Below, one piece after another: positions 1 through 11,497 of a stretch of 64,000 nt of DNA. Origin of the DNA: Bryum argenteum (taxonomy: Eukaryota > Streptophyta > Bryopsida > Bryales > Bryaceae); contig CM073322.1 in assembly GCA_037043015.1 (NCBI GenBank), positions 18,921,601 to 18,985,600 of the forward strand, written 5' to 3'. Within the stretch, counting starts at the first letter, position 1, and each line of letters starts with the position of its first letter. The notes below the pieces were generated by a model that did not search any database, was not told the DNA's origin, and worked only from the letters and a program-made list of their open reading frames with translations. The translations under genes were made by a program, and so were the position numbers.

Positions 1-132
1 GAGGATGATATTGTTTTTGGTTTTTTAGCTTTGTATGATTTTACAAAAGCTTCAATAAAAGTGACACGATCACAAGATTATAAGATCAACTGAGACTCTC
101 TAAGAGCCAAATGGTTAAGGAGATCAAAGCTT

Positions 133-352
133 GTTGATTGATAGATAGATACTAGAGTTGCTTTCTAAGGGGCCTGTGTAAATGAAGTGTCTGTTTGTTG
201 TGCTAGTGTCCCCACGGCCACGAGACAAATGGATTTGGAACAATATTATTTCCTCTTCTCGTGGGTGGATTCAAGATATAACTACGCTAGTTTCTAGCTA
301 GTTATAAGAGCCTCAAAGATACTTGACATAGTATTCAGTCTTCCAAAGGCAT
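133..352 (-). mobile_element. SINE copy, 5'-truncated
   Basis: This is the 3' body and GATA-rich tail of the tRNA-derived SINE family that is complete at 61924-62266. Read on the minus strand it ends in a short TATC repeat (plus-strand gattgatagatagata near 138-153). It shares with the complete copy the 'ggcctgtgtaaatgaa..tgtctgttt' block and the 'ctagtttctagctag' and 'agatacttgacatagtat' blocks. The tRNA-like head is missing. Divergence from the complete copy shows it is an older insertion. Confidence 0.6.
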
Positions 353-437
353 AGCTTGTTGGCACTTTTCATCACATGGAAAAAATCAAAGGATGTAGTG
401 GTTGGTGCAGGCATTGATAAGTCTTGCATGCCCATAC

Positions 438-594
438 CACGTAATTGGTTATAATGGTAACATTCATTGTTTTTGAGAAATGGGGGTTTAGCTCAAATCG
501 AGCTAAATGTACCTACGGAGCACATTTGGCTCAACTCAAGCTCAATTGTCATCGATTTGATAATTTGAATATTCCCATTATAACAAATTACGTG
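438..594. mobile_element. 157-bp MITE, copy 1
   Basis: The ends form an inverted repeat of about 20 bp (CACGTAATTGGTTATAATGG at the left, its near-exact complement at the right, one mismatch). The interior holds further palindromes around a 'tttagctc..gagctaaa' core. CCAT lies just outside both ends (432-435 and 597-600) and may be the target duplication. A second copy of identical length and orientation lies at 3924-4080. There is no coding capacity, and the superfamily is not assigned. Confidence 0.7.
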
Positions 595-600
595 TTCCAT

Positions 601-2040
601 GCTCTTTTGTATCACTCAAAAGCCTCTTGAGATACGATATTGGTCACATTGAGCATTCTTGGTTTAATTTGAGACCATTAGAAAATTAGAGGAGAGAAAG
701 GGCCTTGAGTTTAAAGGGTTGTCAAGGAAAATATTTAAGTAGCAAAGAGTTTAGTTCATAAGAAATGGGCCTTTTAAATAGGGTTCACAAAGATGATCTT
801 GATAAATAGATAATGCTGACACACAATACACAATACAGATACAATGCATCGTCAAGAACATGGCCCTTGCTAACTTGCTTTTTGTCATAATAGCAACTTA
901 ATTCCCAAGTATAATGTTTTGATATTTATCAATGTTTTTTAGTAGAGACGTGGCCATTGGATCTTTTATGCAAGTAATAGTTTTAAGCCATAAGTTTTTT
1001 ATACTTATCGAAGTTTTCCTTATAAATAGGAATGTTGGATGTTCATGTCAAGTAATTTGGATATTTATATAAGTCAGTAGGTTATCATTCAAAAGTTATT
1101 GACCCCGGTGGCAATTGGACCTTCACTTCAAGTACATAGTCAAAGTTTAAAAGTTTTTGATAGCATAATATTTATAGTATATCTCTAAAGGTGGGTGGCA
1201 TCATGAATTAAAGTTTACAGGTATGCGACTGCGACTACAGGACCGTGCTATTCTACAAGTGTGTTTTAACACCTAAGTGTACAACCACCAAGATGACGCT
1301 ATAAATATCACTTGAATACATCAGGAAAGATGCACCTAACTACTAGTACATTATTACAATCATATTACTCTTCAAGTTTGACACAGACTTAGTTTTGCAC
1401 AACTTGTTGGCCTATTGCATGTCACTCCAAGTTTTATGGAAAGCCATCTCCAAGTTCACTAACATTCGCAAGCACTCCTAGAACACTCATGTCATCTAAA
1501 TTTGAGGCGGTATGCTATATTCAGTCAAATGGAACAAGACCAGTACGAGGACCAGTGCTAGAGTGCTAGTGCCATCAAGTCTTTGCAAGAAAGTTACACA
1601 TGACTGTGACTATAACATTGATTCAAAAAGCCGTTAATTTTATTTTTTTTTAGGGAGAAAGTTTGATTCTAATATTTTACCAAAGTTGCTTGATGTGAAC
1701 CCGCGAAACGGTTCACTTTAGCGGGAATACGTTTCCCGCAAAGTTTAGCGCGTAATTATTAAATTTCCATGGTTTAATTAGACTTTTTAGCTCATTTCGT
1801 GGCTTCACGGAATACCCATGGTCTCATAGGAGGTTTTGGCACAAGCGGCAGTTCTTGCTCTAATTTATACCAAATTAGTATTTTTGATAAACGCCAATAT
1901 ATTAAATGGCGAGTTTTTAGTATGTTTTGGCGATTACGTATTCCTAAGTAGGAGTCAGGTTGCCCCATTTTTGCCTTTACCTTCTACAAAACTCCTAGTA
2001 CGAGGTGGGGTGCCTTTATCTTGCCCAATGGGTTAGGAAA
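601..2040. other. AT-rich intergenic DNA, no gene seen
   Basis: No ORF with recognisable protein content and no tRNA-like fold was seen. A small palindromic patch near 1697-1740 (gtgaacccgcgaaacggttcac, and cgggaatacgtttcccg) is the only local structure noted. Confidence 0.5.
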
Positions 2041-3420
2041 CACTATGGATGGAAGTCCGTCCAACTGGACGGATGAAATCCGCCCAATTGGACGGATGAA
2101 GCTTTTGCTTCAACCTCCCTGGATCAGCCAGGGAGGGAGGGAGTTAGAGGAGAGGCCGTTAGGCTAGTTTTTTTGGGTGCGTTGCTTGTTTTTTCATGAT
2201 TTTTGCGTATGGATCTAGGGATTGGGTTTTGAGTGTGTGTGACAATAGACCTTGAGGTCTAAAATGGTTTTAAGGTTAGAGGTTTTTGGTGGAAGTTTTG
2301 TGTGCTGTCTGTGATTGGAAGGAGCAGGTGTGAAGGCAGGGAGAGCGGCATCGGAGAGGGGAGATCGACACGGACAGATCCTTGGAGGGGGCAACCTCGC
2401 GAAGCAGGCAACGACGAAGGCGCGCACGCTTGCAGCAACGACGGTGTCAAGGCGCCGCAATCCAACACCATCGGGGAGATTCTGGCAGACGAGGACGGCG
2501 ACGCTGAAGTCAGCACGGCGACCATCACCGATCCAGCTCGAGGAACAGCACTTCGGCACGAGGGCGTGGCAGCATCACCGGCATCGGCCGATAGTAGAAG
2601 ACGCACCAGGAAGCTGAGGGGGCAAGCCGAGGAAGATCCAGCGCCGGTGCTGAACACGTGACGCCGAGGCAACAGCTCGGAGCGCTGCGGGGGAGCACGT
2701 GATCACGAGGGCGAGTAGGATATAGATCCTGCACCACGGTGAGGTTGGGCGGCTCCGGCACGACGGCACAACCACGAGCGAGCGAGGCGGACCAGGGGAG
2801 TTCCCAACACCGACACGGCCAGGCTTGTCACGGCAACCAGTACCGAGCTCGACCGGCCCGCAACGACAAGTGCGAGAAGATTTCGAGGAGGATCAGGACG
2901 GCGACGGAGGCCGTCCAGCAGCACCGACAGCGAGTCGGCAGGCTTACGACCAAGACGGTGACGGCGACGAGGAGGGGGATCTGCACCGAGAACGATCTGT
3001 TGGGGACGATCTGCACCGACGTCGATGCGGGACGGCAGCAGCAGCGCGGCCTTGGCGCCGATCAGCCCGAAGCCGGCCCAATAGCAGCATCGCAGTGGTG
3101 CAGTCGGCAGAATCACCACACAGGGGGAGCGGTTGCAGTACGCCGGCAGCGCCGGCGGCCCCAGCATCGCCGGTCCAACACCGGCAGCAGTGCCAGAACT
3201 GGCGTCGCGGCCAACCACCCTTGCTGAGCAGACTCGTTCGATTCGAGGACGAGGGTTCCACGACGACGCGACGTCGCCACACTACCCAGTGCGAAGGAGG
3301 GACGACAGGGGCCGTCAGCTGCAGCAGCAACAGCAACCCTGTCCCCTCCCCGTGACAATACGGAAGGTAGACAGGGTGCTATTACAGAGGGAGCTCTCTC
3401 CCCCTTTTTTGTTCTTTTGA
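2041..3420. other. GC-rich island of unknown nature
   Basis: The block is abruptly GC-rich between AT-rich flanks. It begins with a doubled palindromic motif around 2057-2098 (gtccgtccaactggacgga, then a near copy). Long ORFs are open in many frames on both strands, which is what a GC-rich stretch poor in stop codons does. None of the translations shows a domain I recognise; they are Arg/Ala/Gly/Pro-rich low-complexity peptides. It may be the remains of a transposon or captured gene material. It lies between the two 157-bp MITE copies. Confidence 0.4.
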
Positions 3421-3639
3421 CCCGTAGTTTGCATTGGTAGGGTGTGTGAGATAAACATAGTAGGAATTATAAGCTTATTCTTAAAAAATGGCAATGATAA
3501 TTGCCCAAAAATTGTTGGTGATTATTTAAAGGGGTGTTGCATGCGTTTGTTGTTGGTGGTTGTCTTGGATGGGATGTTGTACCTTGCGTATCTTGCTGAT
3601 TTTAATGATTAGAAGTTAGTAGACACCACAATTAAGGGT

Positions 3640-3735
3640 AGTGCGGAAGCGCTGCCCAATTTTTGGGTTAACTTTATAAGTTTAGGTTAAAAAAATTGGG
3701 AATTTGGGCCAAGCGCGGAAGCGCTGCCCAATTTA
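3640..3735. repeat. 20-bp motif duplicated
   Basis: The motif gcggaagcgctgcccaattt occurs twice, about 72 bp apart (near 3643 and 3715), in an otherwise AT-rich stretch. No function can be inferred. Confidence 0.5.
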
Positions 3736-3923
3736 ATTCCGAACTTGAGAGTTTGGGTTGAGAAGATTGGCTGAATTGTTGCTAGGTCGTCCATTGCTTG
3801 GAAGGATTGTTTTGTTTGCATCCACCCCCACGGCCCACTTGTGAGTTAGAAACCGGAACACCGGGATTTAACCTCACACTTGATGTTAAGGGTATTGCAT
3901 GAAATTTTTCATTAGGAAATAAA

Positions 3924-4080
3924 CACGTAATTTGTTATAATGGTAACATTCACTGATTTTGAGAAATGGGGGTTTAGCTCGAGTCGAGCTAAATGTACCT
4001 ACAGAGTACATTTGGCTCAACTCAAGCTCAATTGTCATCAATTTGATAATTTGAATATTCCCATTATAACGAATTATGTG
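3924..4080. mobile_element. 157-bp MITE, copy 2
   Basis: This copy has the same length, orientation and interior as 438-594. The terminal inverted repeat starts CACGTAATTTGTTATAATGG, and the right end is its complement with mismatches. The two copies are highly similar, so movement is relatively recent. No convincing target duplication is seen here, unlike copy 1. Confidence 0.7.
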
Positions 4081-4373
4081 TTAAATTACGTAATCACATA
4101 AAGAAGAAAGGAAATACTTGAAATCTCTATATATAAAAAGAACACGAATAGGGCTTTGTCATTCCGTCCTTGGCGATGCATGGGTATTGTCATGGTCATC
4201 ATCATTTAGGCATGTATACATGGTATTAAGAGCTCTAAAATTTTTGAAGAGTTTCTATAAGTGGTATTTGATTGTTTTTAAAAGTTTATGAACGGAGAAC
4301 ATGCTATAAATCTTGAAGAACATGGAGAACTCAGAAGCAAGGAACTTGCATATTGATTGCATCTACTTCTACT

Positions 4374-5393
4374 TCTATAACATAATAATGTTCGGCGATC
4401 CTTTCTACCTACCAAAGCTTCCTACTCGCAAAACCTTCCTACCTATCAAACCTTCCTACCCACGAAACCTAAGTTCTACTCACCAAACCTTCCTACGCAC
4501 CAAACCTAAGTTCTACTCACCAAACCTTCCTACCCCCCAAACCTTCCTACCCAACGTATCAACCTACCATCTTACAAACTTACCAACCGACCTATCTACC
4601 TACCTTCTTTTATGTTTTTTGGATTATGTAAATTAAAATGAATTAACTTATTTTATTTTTTTTAAAACACTGGCATATATAAAATTATTATGGAATAGTA
4701 GATACTAGATACTCTTTTAAAATACCATATAAAGTGCTTCTCTGTCGGGACGACGGGTACCTTACCATATAACAATATTAAACATAATATCAAAAAATGG
4801 TAGACACGGGATAGTTCTATAAAAGTACCATATAAAGAGCTTTCCTGTCGAGATGACATGTACATTGCTACATTTCTATAAAATATTGTACAACGATCCT
4901 TCCTACCTATCAACGTAACAACCTACCAACCTACAAACTTACCAACCTACCTACCTTCTTTTATGTTTTTTGGATTATGTATTAATAACAAGAATTTTAA
5001 TTTTCTTTTTGAAAACAAAACACGTACATATTAATATAAATATAATAAACATAATACCGTTTGAGCAAATGGTATACACGGGATTCTTTATTATAAGTAC
5101 CATATAAAGAGCTTCTCCGTCGGGACGATAAGGACCTTACTAGTCTATAATGAAATATTGTACGGCAATCCTTCCTACCCACCAACATACAAACCTACAG
5201 ACTTACCAACCTATCACCTACAAACTTACCAACCTACCTATCTTCTTTTATGTTTTCTCGATTATGTAAAATAAACACGGGCATATATAAAAATAATAAG
5301 CATAATATTGTTTAAGGAAATGGTAAACAAGGGATTGTTTTTTAAAAGTACCATATGAAGAGCTTCCCGTTAGGACGACGGGGATCTTACTAG
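4374..5393 (+). mobile_element. Head-to-tail mini-Helitron array
   Basis: This is a tandem run of about 250-bp non-autonomous Helitron-like units. The cleanest unit is 5144-5393. It starts with TC (tctataatgaaatattg), runs through a 'cttcctaccnaccaac' tract and a 'gtaccatat(a/g)aagagctt' block, and ends with a hairpin (cccgt-taggacg-acggg) followed by CTAG and a host T. The preceding unit, 4875-5143, ends in the hairpin ccgtcgggacgataagg, then CTAG. Its final CTAG is joined directly to the TC start of the next unit. An older unit starts near 4374. TC start, 3' hairpin and CTRR end without target duplication are the Helitron hallmarks. No Rep/helicase ORF is present. Confidence 0.65.
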
Positions 5394-5528
5394 TATCCCA
5401 TAATTTCAACATTACCAAAAACCTCCAACTTTGTATTTTTTTAATATCTAGGTCTCGATTTTTTATACATTTGATATATTTCAATATGGCCTTTTTGATG
5501 TTCGTGTCCAAAGGACATGGGTAGAACT

Positions 5529-5580
<52 letters not shown>
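5529..5580. repeat. (TA)n microsatellite
   Basis: About 26 uninterrupted TA dinucleotides follow a 'gtgtccaaaggacatgggtagaacttg' block that recurs near 6960-6995, where it also abuts a short TA run. The repeated block is probably the end of a dispersed element. Confidence 0.9.
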
Positions 5581-5582
<2 letters not shown>

Positions 5583-5799
5583 AACACGATTACCTGCTAG
5601 CGATCCTTTGCAGGTTGCCCGACCTGATGCAGCCGGGTTTTCTCTGTTTGCCCTTGGTGATCCTTCCCGGTAGTAGGGTAGTTTGCCCATGAGAGTATAC
5701 ACGGTATGAAGAGTTTTAAAGATTTTGAAGGATTTCCGTAGGTGGTACTTGATTGTTATTAAGAATTTATTAAATCTCATTAACATTACAAGAGTCGAA

Positions 5800-7860
5800 G
5801 GGACAAGGAATGTAGAACATGTAAAATGGAGCAAAGTAAGGAGTAAAGAGGAGATCAAGGGAACATGGAACAAGAACTAGGAATTGGGCACGGAGAATGG
5901 GAACAAAAACAAATAATGAGAACCATGAATGTATGATAGGAACCGGGAACAAATTATGGAAATCGGGAACAAATGATGAAACCAAGAAAGAAAATTGGGG
6001 GATGGCCGGATGGGGGAGCCGGAATCGGGAACAAAGGATGGAAACCATGAATGGGAAAGTAGAGGTTGGGAGTGATTAGTACAGAAAAAGAGAATGGGGA
6101 ACCAGAATAGAACAAAGGACAGCTGGGAAGTAGGGATCCATTGGATTGAAGGATATCATAAAATTCTTATAAAGCAAGGAGATACAATCAACGAGAGAAT
6201 CAAGGATGGGGTCAGTTCTTGAGGAGCACCAAATAAAAAGCTCATCCATCGGGATGAGGGGGAGAAATTAATCAAAGACATGCATGGTCATGGCCATTAT
6301 CAGTTGGTCATGTATACACAACATGAAGAGTAACTGTTCTAAAGATTTTGAAGAGTTCTCTAAATGGTATGTGGTTGTTATTAAGAGTTTATTAGATCCC
6401 AATAATAAAAATACAAGGAGTTAAAGAGACAAGGAATATGGAACATAAAAATGGGAGCAAAGAAAGAGTCACTTGAGGGGAGATCAAGGAGGGGGGGAGA
6501 TCAAGGAAACATCTGAGGGGAACCAGGAATCGAGATTAAAGGATAAGAATTACGAAAGGAGGATGAGAACTACTAACAAATAATGAGAACCAAGAACGAA
6601 TGATGGGAACTACATACAAATGATGGAAACTAGGAACAAATGACGGAAACCAAAAAGGAAAGTTGTTGAAACACAAAAGAAATGATGAGAACGGGGAACG
6701 GGCCAAAGCATGGGTAACCTAGAAAAAGGGAACGTAGGACATGCTATAAATCTTAAAAAGTAGGAAGACCATGGACTAGGACATCAACAAGGGCCGATCA
6801 ATCTTTTTTTTAAAACACGTAAAAAACTAAAAATGTAAACTCAGGTATAAAAAGAAATACGTAGTTGGAGGATTCTCAATAGGGTATAATTATTTTTTAT
6901 ACCTAGGTCTAGATATTTTACATGTTTTCATAAATTTCAATCTTACCTTTTTGATGTCTGTGTCCGGAGGACACGGGTTAGCACTTGTATATATATATAT
7001 GACGACAAAGCTCTTTATATAGTACTTTTATAAAATCATCCGGTGTCTACCATTTCCTCATATTATGTTTGTTAGTTTTAATAATGTCCGTGTCTTTTTT
7101 TTCTTTTGAATTTAAAAACAATATCCAAAAAAAAATTAAAAATGTAGGTAGGTAGGTTGGTAAGTTTGTAGGTTGGTAGATTGGTATGTTGGTGGGTAGG
7201 AAGGATTGCCGTACAATATTTTATTATAGAAGTAGATATATATAAAAATATATAAGAACACGATTAGGGTTTTGTCTGTTTGTCCGTCCTTGGCGATGCA
7301 TGGTCATGGTCATGGTCATCATCATTTCATCATGTATACATGGTATGAAGAGTTTTAAAGAGTTTGAAGACTTTTTATAGATGGTGTTTGATTGTTATCA
7401 AGAGTTTATTAAATCTTAAGAATATAACAAGGAGGCAAAGGGACAAGGGATGTGGAAAATGAAAATGGGAGCAAAGAAGGAGACAATGAAACGGGGATCA
7501 AGGGAACATCGGAGGTGAATTAGGAACCGGGAAATAAGGATAGGAACTTGGAACCAACAACAAATAACAGAAAACAAGGAATGAATGATGGGAACCGAGA
7601 ACGAATGATGGAAGTTGAGGGACATGGAACCGGGAACAAAAGATGGGAACCATGAAAGGGAGTTTGGAGGTAGAGAATCCGTAAGAAAAAAATAGAGAAT
7701 GGGGAACTATAACAGAGGACGGGAAACTGAGAACAATGGAACGAGGGAATGGAGTACATGCTACAAATCTTAAAAAATACAGGAACCGAAAAGAGGGGAA
7801 CGGAGGACATGTTATAAATCTTGAATAGAATGGACAATTGAGAAGCTAGGAACTTGCATG
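5800..7860. repeat. Purine-rich degenerate minisatellites in dispersed element
   Basis: Stretches at about 5800-6130, 6410-6780 and 7430-7830 are degenerate tandem repeats built on 'gggaac(c/a)aatgatgggaac'-type units. Each follows the same leader ('gatgcatgg..catggtcat', 'catgtatacanggtatgaagag', 'ttattaagagttta'). The leader also occurs at about 4160-4290. This is one repeat family inserted several times or tandemly duplicated. It carries no supported coding sequence, because the ORFs in it are repeats read in frame. Confidence 0.6.
7003..7236 (-). mobile_element. Mini-Helitron copy, degenerate
   Basis: This is a reverse-oriented relative of the 4374-5393 units. It has 'ggtaggtaggttggtaag..ggtgggtaggaaggattgcc' and 'caatattttattataga' (complement of the TC start), and it carries the 'gctctttatatagtacttttat' block at the other end. 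The 3' hairpin and CTAG end are decayed. Confidence 0.5.
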
Positions 7861-8666
7861 TTGATTCCATATCCCATAATTTCAATATCACCAAAAACCT
7901 CCAACTTTGTAATTTCTTTTATACCTATGTCTGGATTTTTTACATATTTTATAAGAAGAGTTGCCTTCACCAAAATGCATTACTTCATACTTTTTTTAAT
8001 GACTAGGCAATTTCTACAACAGAAATTTAACTTGATTGAGGACCTAATTGAAGTGATTTCATTCAAAACGGATTGCGTATGAAGAAGTTATGGCTAGTCA
8101 AAGTTGTTGCTTGCCATCCAAAATGTTGTTCTCCTACATTTGACGCCTTTACAGGTTAAGTCGAAAGGTACACCACTAGAATCAACAATTTTAACTCTTC
8201 TACAATTTGTAATGAATATTTGAATATGGATCTATAGATGTTTTTGAATTAGTACCTTGAAATGACACTTTTTGATGTTAGTTGTGTGAATACGGAAAAC
8301 TGGATTAGGGTAAGAGAACCTAAATCAAGACGACCCTTATAATCCGATAGACGAGAATGGAGATGTCCTTGGGATGGAATGAAGATATTCTTGGGATGGA
8401 ATGAACATTCCTTGAGTAGTATGTTCCTCATATGTACATGCAGTAAGGTGAACGATTATAGGTTTACCTATATTAATCACTTTTAAAATTTATAGTTAAA
8501 TATGTAAGTGTTTAAAAGTACCACCAAAATAGGGAACGATTTAGGGTCTAAGAAGGTCTTGTGTTGTCTCTGTCCGGGGCTCAGGGTTTAAGCTTTCAGT
8601 GCTGCCGGGGATTTTCGAATCGAAAGATGGAATGAGGATGTAGCGAAGCGAATTGCGTCTGCAGCA

Positions 8667-9030
8667 ATGGCGTCCAATCGGCCTTTGAAAAGTCTCAAAA
8701 GGGTCCTGGGCCGAAGAGATTTGTGTTCAAAAACTTCGCTACCAGAGTCGAAGAAGTCGACGTTGATGTGTTCTGGAGCCTCTCCCCCGTAAAATTTCAG
8801 CCTACTGCTGGCTCCTTCTTCTTCCACGAGAATCTAGTGCAATGGAGGGTGAGTAGTCACTTTCCAATCGTTCAATCGCGCCAATTCCCGACACTTAATT
8901 CGAGCTCAAGCTAACGTTTAGGGCTTCGCAGGAATGAAACAGTGCTGCGGATTTCAACGATGTATATCAGTAGATATCATTTGTGATGAATATCAACTGT
9001 GGGAGCACCCCACATTGGCTTGTCACCGAT
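8667..9030 (+). pseudogene. UTP20: UTP20 5' fragment (pseudogene)
   Basis: The sequence matches the first two exons of UTP20, a large HEAT-repeat component of the small-subunit processome that acts in 18S rRNA maturation in the nucleolus. Exon 1 (8667-8848) starts MASNRPLKSLK and then needs a one-base frame change to continue as PKRFVFKNF..DVDVFWSL..LVQWR, which is typical of the family's N-terminus. After a GT-AG intron, exon 2 (from 8932) reads E-stop-NSAADFNDVYQ-stop, where the family has 'ELNTAEDF'. The stops are TGA at 8935 and TAG at 8971. The remaining roughly 2,500 residues are absent. It is therefore a dead 5' remnant; a sequencing error would not explain the two stops plus the frameshift. 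The family sequence is recalled, not searched. Confidence 0.65.
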
Positions 9031-9213
9031 CAAGCGAGTGTGTAACTTAGTTGTGGAGGTTTTAGGGTGAAGCTCAGAATGGTGACACGGGTGTTGGAGA
9101 CGGAAATCCGGAAACCCAAGAATGATGTTTTGATAGTATATAGTCATCGTGTTGTCGAATAAGCTCTAAGTGCTGCTTGTTCGAGATCCAGACCCAAACA
9201 AGGTCATTGAGAA

Positions 9214-9230
9214 CCCTAAACCCTAAACCC
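9214..9230. promoter_or_regulatory. Telo-box in the TAD2 leader region
   Basis: Two and a half copies of CCCTAAA (ccctaaaccctaaaccc) lie about 360 bp upstream of the TAD2 start codon. Short telomere-type boxes are common near the start of plant genes for ribosome and RNA processing. They could equally be left from the UTP20 promoter or intron region. This is too short to be a telomere relic. Confidence 0.4.
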
Positions 9231-9585
9231 ACAATGCTTATCGGAGTTTTCCATAGAACAATTTATTCATTTGTGCATGAATTTCTCCTGTTCCTGATAT
9301 TACTTGTTTGAGATTTCTCATTGATTTTAGATCTTGTATCATTCACATTCGGAAGCGATGTGGTTGATCATGTCCATTTCTTGACAGAGCGCATGGAACG
9401 CGTTTCTGTTGTAAACATGGACGTACATTGAGGCAGTGAGAGTTTCTTGAAGAGCATGTTTTGAGGCGCATGTCCTCGTAAGAAACTCTCATATACATTG
9501 TCCAAGTCTATGGATCTGACTTTACTATTTGTAAGTGTCAAGTCACTGATGAAGGCGTTTCTTTTGGGCAGAGGATAAGCACAAG

Positions 9586-10943
<1,358 letters not shown>

Positions 10944-11497
10944 TGCATTGAATAGAAGACATTGCTTCTGATGGAGCTCTTTGTAGAAGTAGAAATGTAG
11001 TTGGGTGCTTGTTCCGAATTGCAGACAGAAGTATTTATGTCTTTTATTAATTGTTTACTCATATTATTTATACTTCTCAACTCTAAATGATAATCCCTCT
11101 GTCCCAAAAGGGCGTGTTATTTTTGTACACCTACCACTCTCATTTCCATAATCTGTAACTAATTCAGGTAAAATCAAATTTTAGGTTAACAATTGGTCCA
11201 ATCTCGTGTACACTTTACACATTTGCCATAATCCATTCTATTGCACACTCCCTAATGAGCTTGTCAATCTTGTCAATTTTCAAGCATTATACCTTATTAC
11301 AGTATCACCTGCTCACAGGTCAAAGGAGGCTACTTGACTCAATGAATGGTACAGAAATAGGTCCACCATATGATGTAGACGAAGAAACCACTTGTTGGAG
11401 ACCTGAAACTGAGAGTGATCATCTGCGAGTTTTATTACTGCGAGTGCTACTAGTGTAAGCATTCAAGCTCTGAGCAGTGGCTTGAGTTTGTCCATGT

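Noticed and set aside
2302..3420. Several ORFs of 95-176 codons on both strands
   Set aside because: They overlap in most frames of a GC-rich block, are low-complexity Arg/Ala/Pro peptides, and show no domain or splice logic.
4313..4636. 107-codon ORF rich in Pro/Thr/Tyr
   Set aside because: It is the 'cttcctaccnacc' tract of mini-Helitrons read in frame.
8588..8827. 79-codon minus-strand ORF
   Set aside because: It is the antisense shadow of the UTP20 exon 1 fragment.
9214..9230. Interstitial telomere
   Set aside because: Only about two and a half CCCTAAA units; better read as a telo-box.
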